The position numbers were made by a program, and so were the translations under genes. Below are positions 5,993-6,645 of a DNA stretch of 6,645 bases, piece after piece. The stretch covers positions 1-6,645 of the forward strand of contig DFXX01000009.1 in the NCBI GenBank assembly GCA_002381765.1, read 5' to 3'. Every line of letters begins with the position of its first letter. The first letter of the stretch is position 1. A model generated the notes under the pieces. It saw nothing but the letters and a program-made list of their open reading frames with translations. It was not told the origin of the DNA and searched no databases. The stretch comes from Bacteriovoracaceae bacterium UBA4097. Its GTDB lineage: Bacteria > Bdellovibrionota > Bacteriovoracia > Bacteriovoracales > Bacteriovoracaceae.

Positions 5993-6645
5993 ATGAGAAA
6001 GTATTTTTCACTCTTCATATTTCTAATATGCTTTTCTAGCTTTGCTTCAGTAAAGATTCACGAAGAAGCCTATGTCTTGGGACAGAACCCGGAAGTGGTT
6101 CGTGAGTTAGTGGAAACTGGCTCGGTGATTATCGATCACGTCACCAGTGAAGGCTTTGAGGTCTACGGTAATCATGGACTTTTGAACTATCTGGATAAAA
6201 AGAATATTCCTTATCTAGATACCCAATCCATGAAGCAAAACGCTGGCCCAGGGTATCCGAGCTTTGAAGAGATGAGCGAAAAGCTTAAGAGTCTTGCGGC
6301 CAGATATCCGGGTATAGCTCAGCTCTTTTCTATCGGTAAATCCGTTAATGGAAAGGATCTGTGGGTGATGAAGATTTCCGATAATGTAGAAGTTGATGAA
6401 GTCGAGCCGGAGTTTAAGTATATCTCTTCCATGCACGGAGATGAGATTACCGGGCGCGAGCTTACTGTGCGTCTCATCGAAGAGATCTTAGAGAAATATG
6501 GCAAAGATAATTCAATTACTGAACTCGTGAATAATACCGAGATCTTTATCATGCCATCTATGAATCCAGATGGCAGTGAGATGAAGAGAAGAAGTAATGC
6601 CAAGTACACCGATCTCAACCGAAATTTCCCGGATATTACGAGAGA
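5993..6645 (+). CDS. Secreted M14 zinc carboxypeptidase, 3'-truncated by the window edge
   Basis: The frame is open from ATG 5993 to the window end, giving 217 residues of a longer protein. Residues 1-18 are a signal peptide (hydrophobic core YFSLFIFLICFSS, cleavage likely after SFA). Residues 19 to about 85 have no zinc-site motif and may be a propeptide or N-terminal domain. The M14 peptidase domain starts near 88 (GYPSFEEMSEKLKSLAARYP). H148 and E151 in MHGDE match the HxxE zinc ligands. NPDG at 191-194 and DLNRNFPD at 207-214 match the substrate-binding Asn-Arg region and are typical of the carboxypeptidase N/E/D (M14B) branch rather than pancreatic carboxypeptidase A. The second zinc His and the catalytic Glu lie beyond the window. 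It would remove C-terminal residues from peptides in the periplasm or outside the cell; its substrate cannot be read here. It follows bamB by 68 bases on the same strand, either with its own weak promoter or by read-through. Confidence 0.93.
   Translation, partial: MRKYFSLFIFLICFSSFASVKIHEEAYVLGQNPEVVRELVETGSVIIDHVTSEGFEVYGNHGLLNYLDKKNIPYLDTQSMKQNAGPGYPSFEEMSEKLKSLAARYPGIAQLFSIGKSVNGKDLWVMKISDNVEVDEVEPEFKYISSMHGDEITGRELTVRLIEEILEKYGKDNSITELVNNTEIFIMPSMNPDGSEMKRRSNAKYTDLNRNFPDITR

Overview
The window is a compact stretch of a Gram-negative genome. It has two outer-membrane-type beta-barrel genes, a BamB lipoprotein with a lipobox, and a YfgM-like anchored TPR protein. Moderate GC, lysine- and aspartate/glutamate-rich proteins and a secreted M14 zinc carboxypeptidase would fit a Bdellovibrio/Bacteriovorax-type predator (Bdellovibrionota). 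That placement is an impression from protein character, not a demonstrated assignment.

Layout: (1) 3-926 (+) is the GTPase Era, missing only its first few codons at the window edge. (2) 923-2788 (+) is the double-GTPase Der (EngA), joined to era by a 4-base ATGA overlap. (3) 2778-4075 (-) holds two small secreted beta-barrel-like proteins in a tight pair. The pair is convergent with der, and its last 11 bases overlap the 3' end of der. (4) 4076-4167 is a short divergent regulatory region with two back-to-back promoters whose -35 boxes occupy almost the same bases. (5) 4168-5924 (+) is yfgM-like then bamB, again joined by an ATGA overlap. (6) 5925-5992 is a short spacer with a potential hairpin that covers a ribosome binding site. 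(7) 5993-6645 (+) is the 5' part of a secreted M14 carboxypeptidase that runs off the window. No gene-free stretch exceeds 100 bases. I see no tRNA, rRNA, CRISPR array or mobile element.

The genes fall into two themes: ribosome assembly (Era for the small subunit, Der for the large subunit) and envelope biogenesis (YfgM and BamB, with two candidate barrel substrates next door). Enterobacteria keep yfgM-bamB-der together. Here the same three genes are neighbours, but der is upstream, paired with era, and separated from yfgM-bamB by the two opposite-strand barrel genes.

The most unusual item is Der. It is 621 residues against about 430-490 normally, because a strongly acidic segment of roughly 115 residues sits in the second GTPase domain between switch I and the DTAG motif. 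The adjacent G2 motif reads TTVD instead of the usual TTRD. The divergent shared -35 promoter pair and the possible start-masking hairpin before the carboxypeptidase are secondary leads. I do not see clear evidence of an entirely new multi-gene system.
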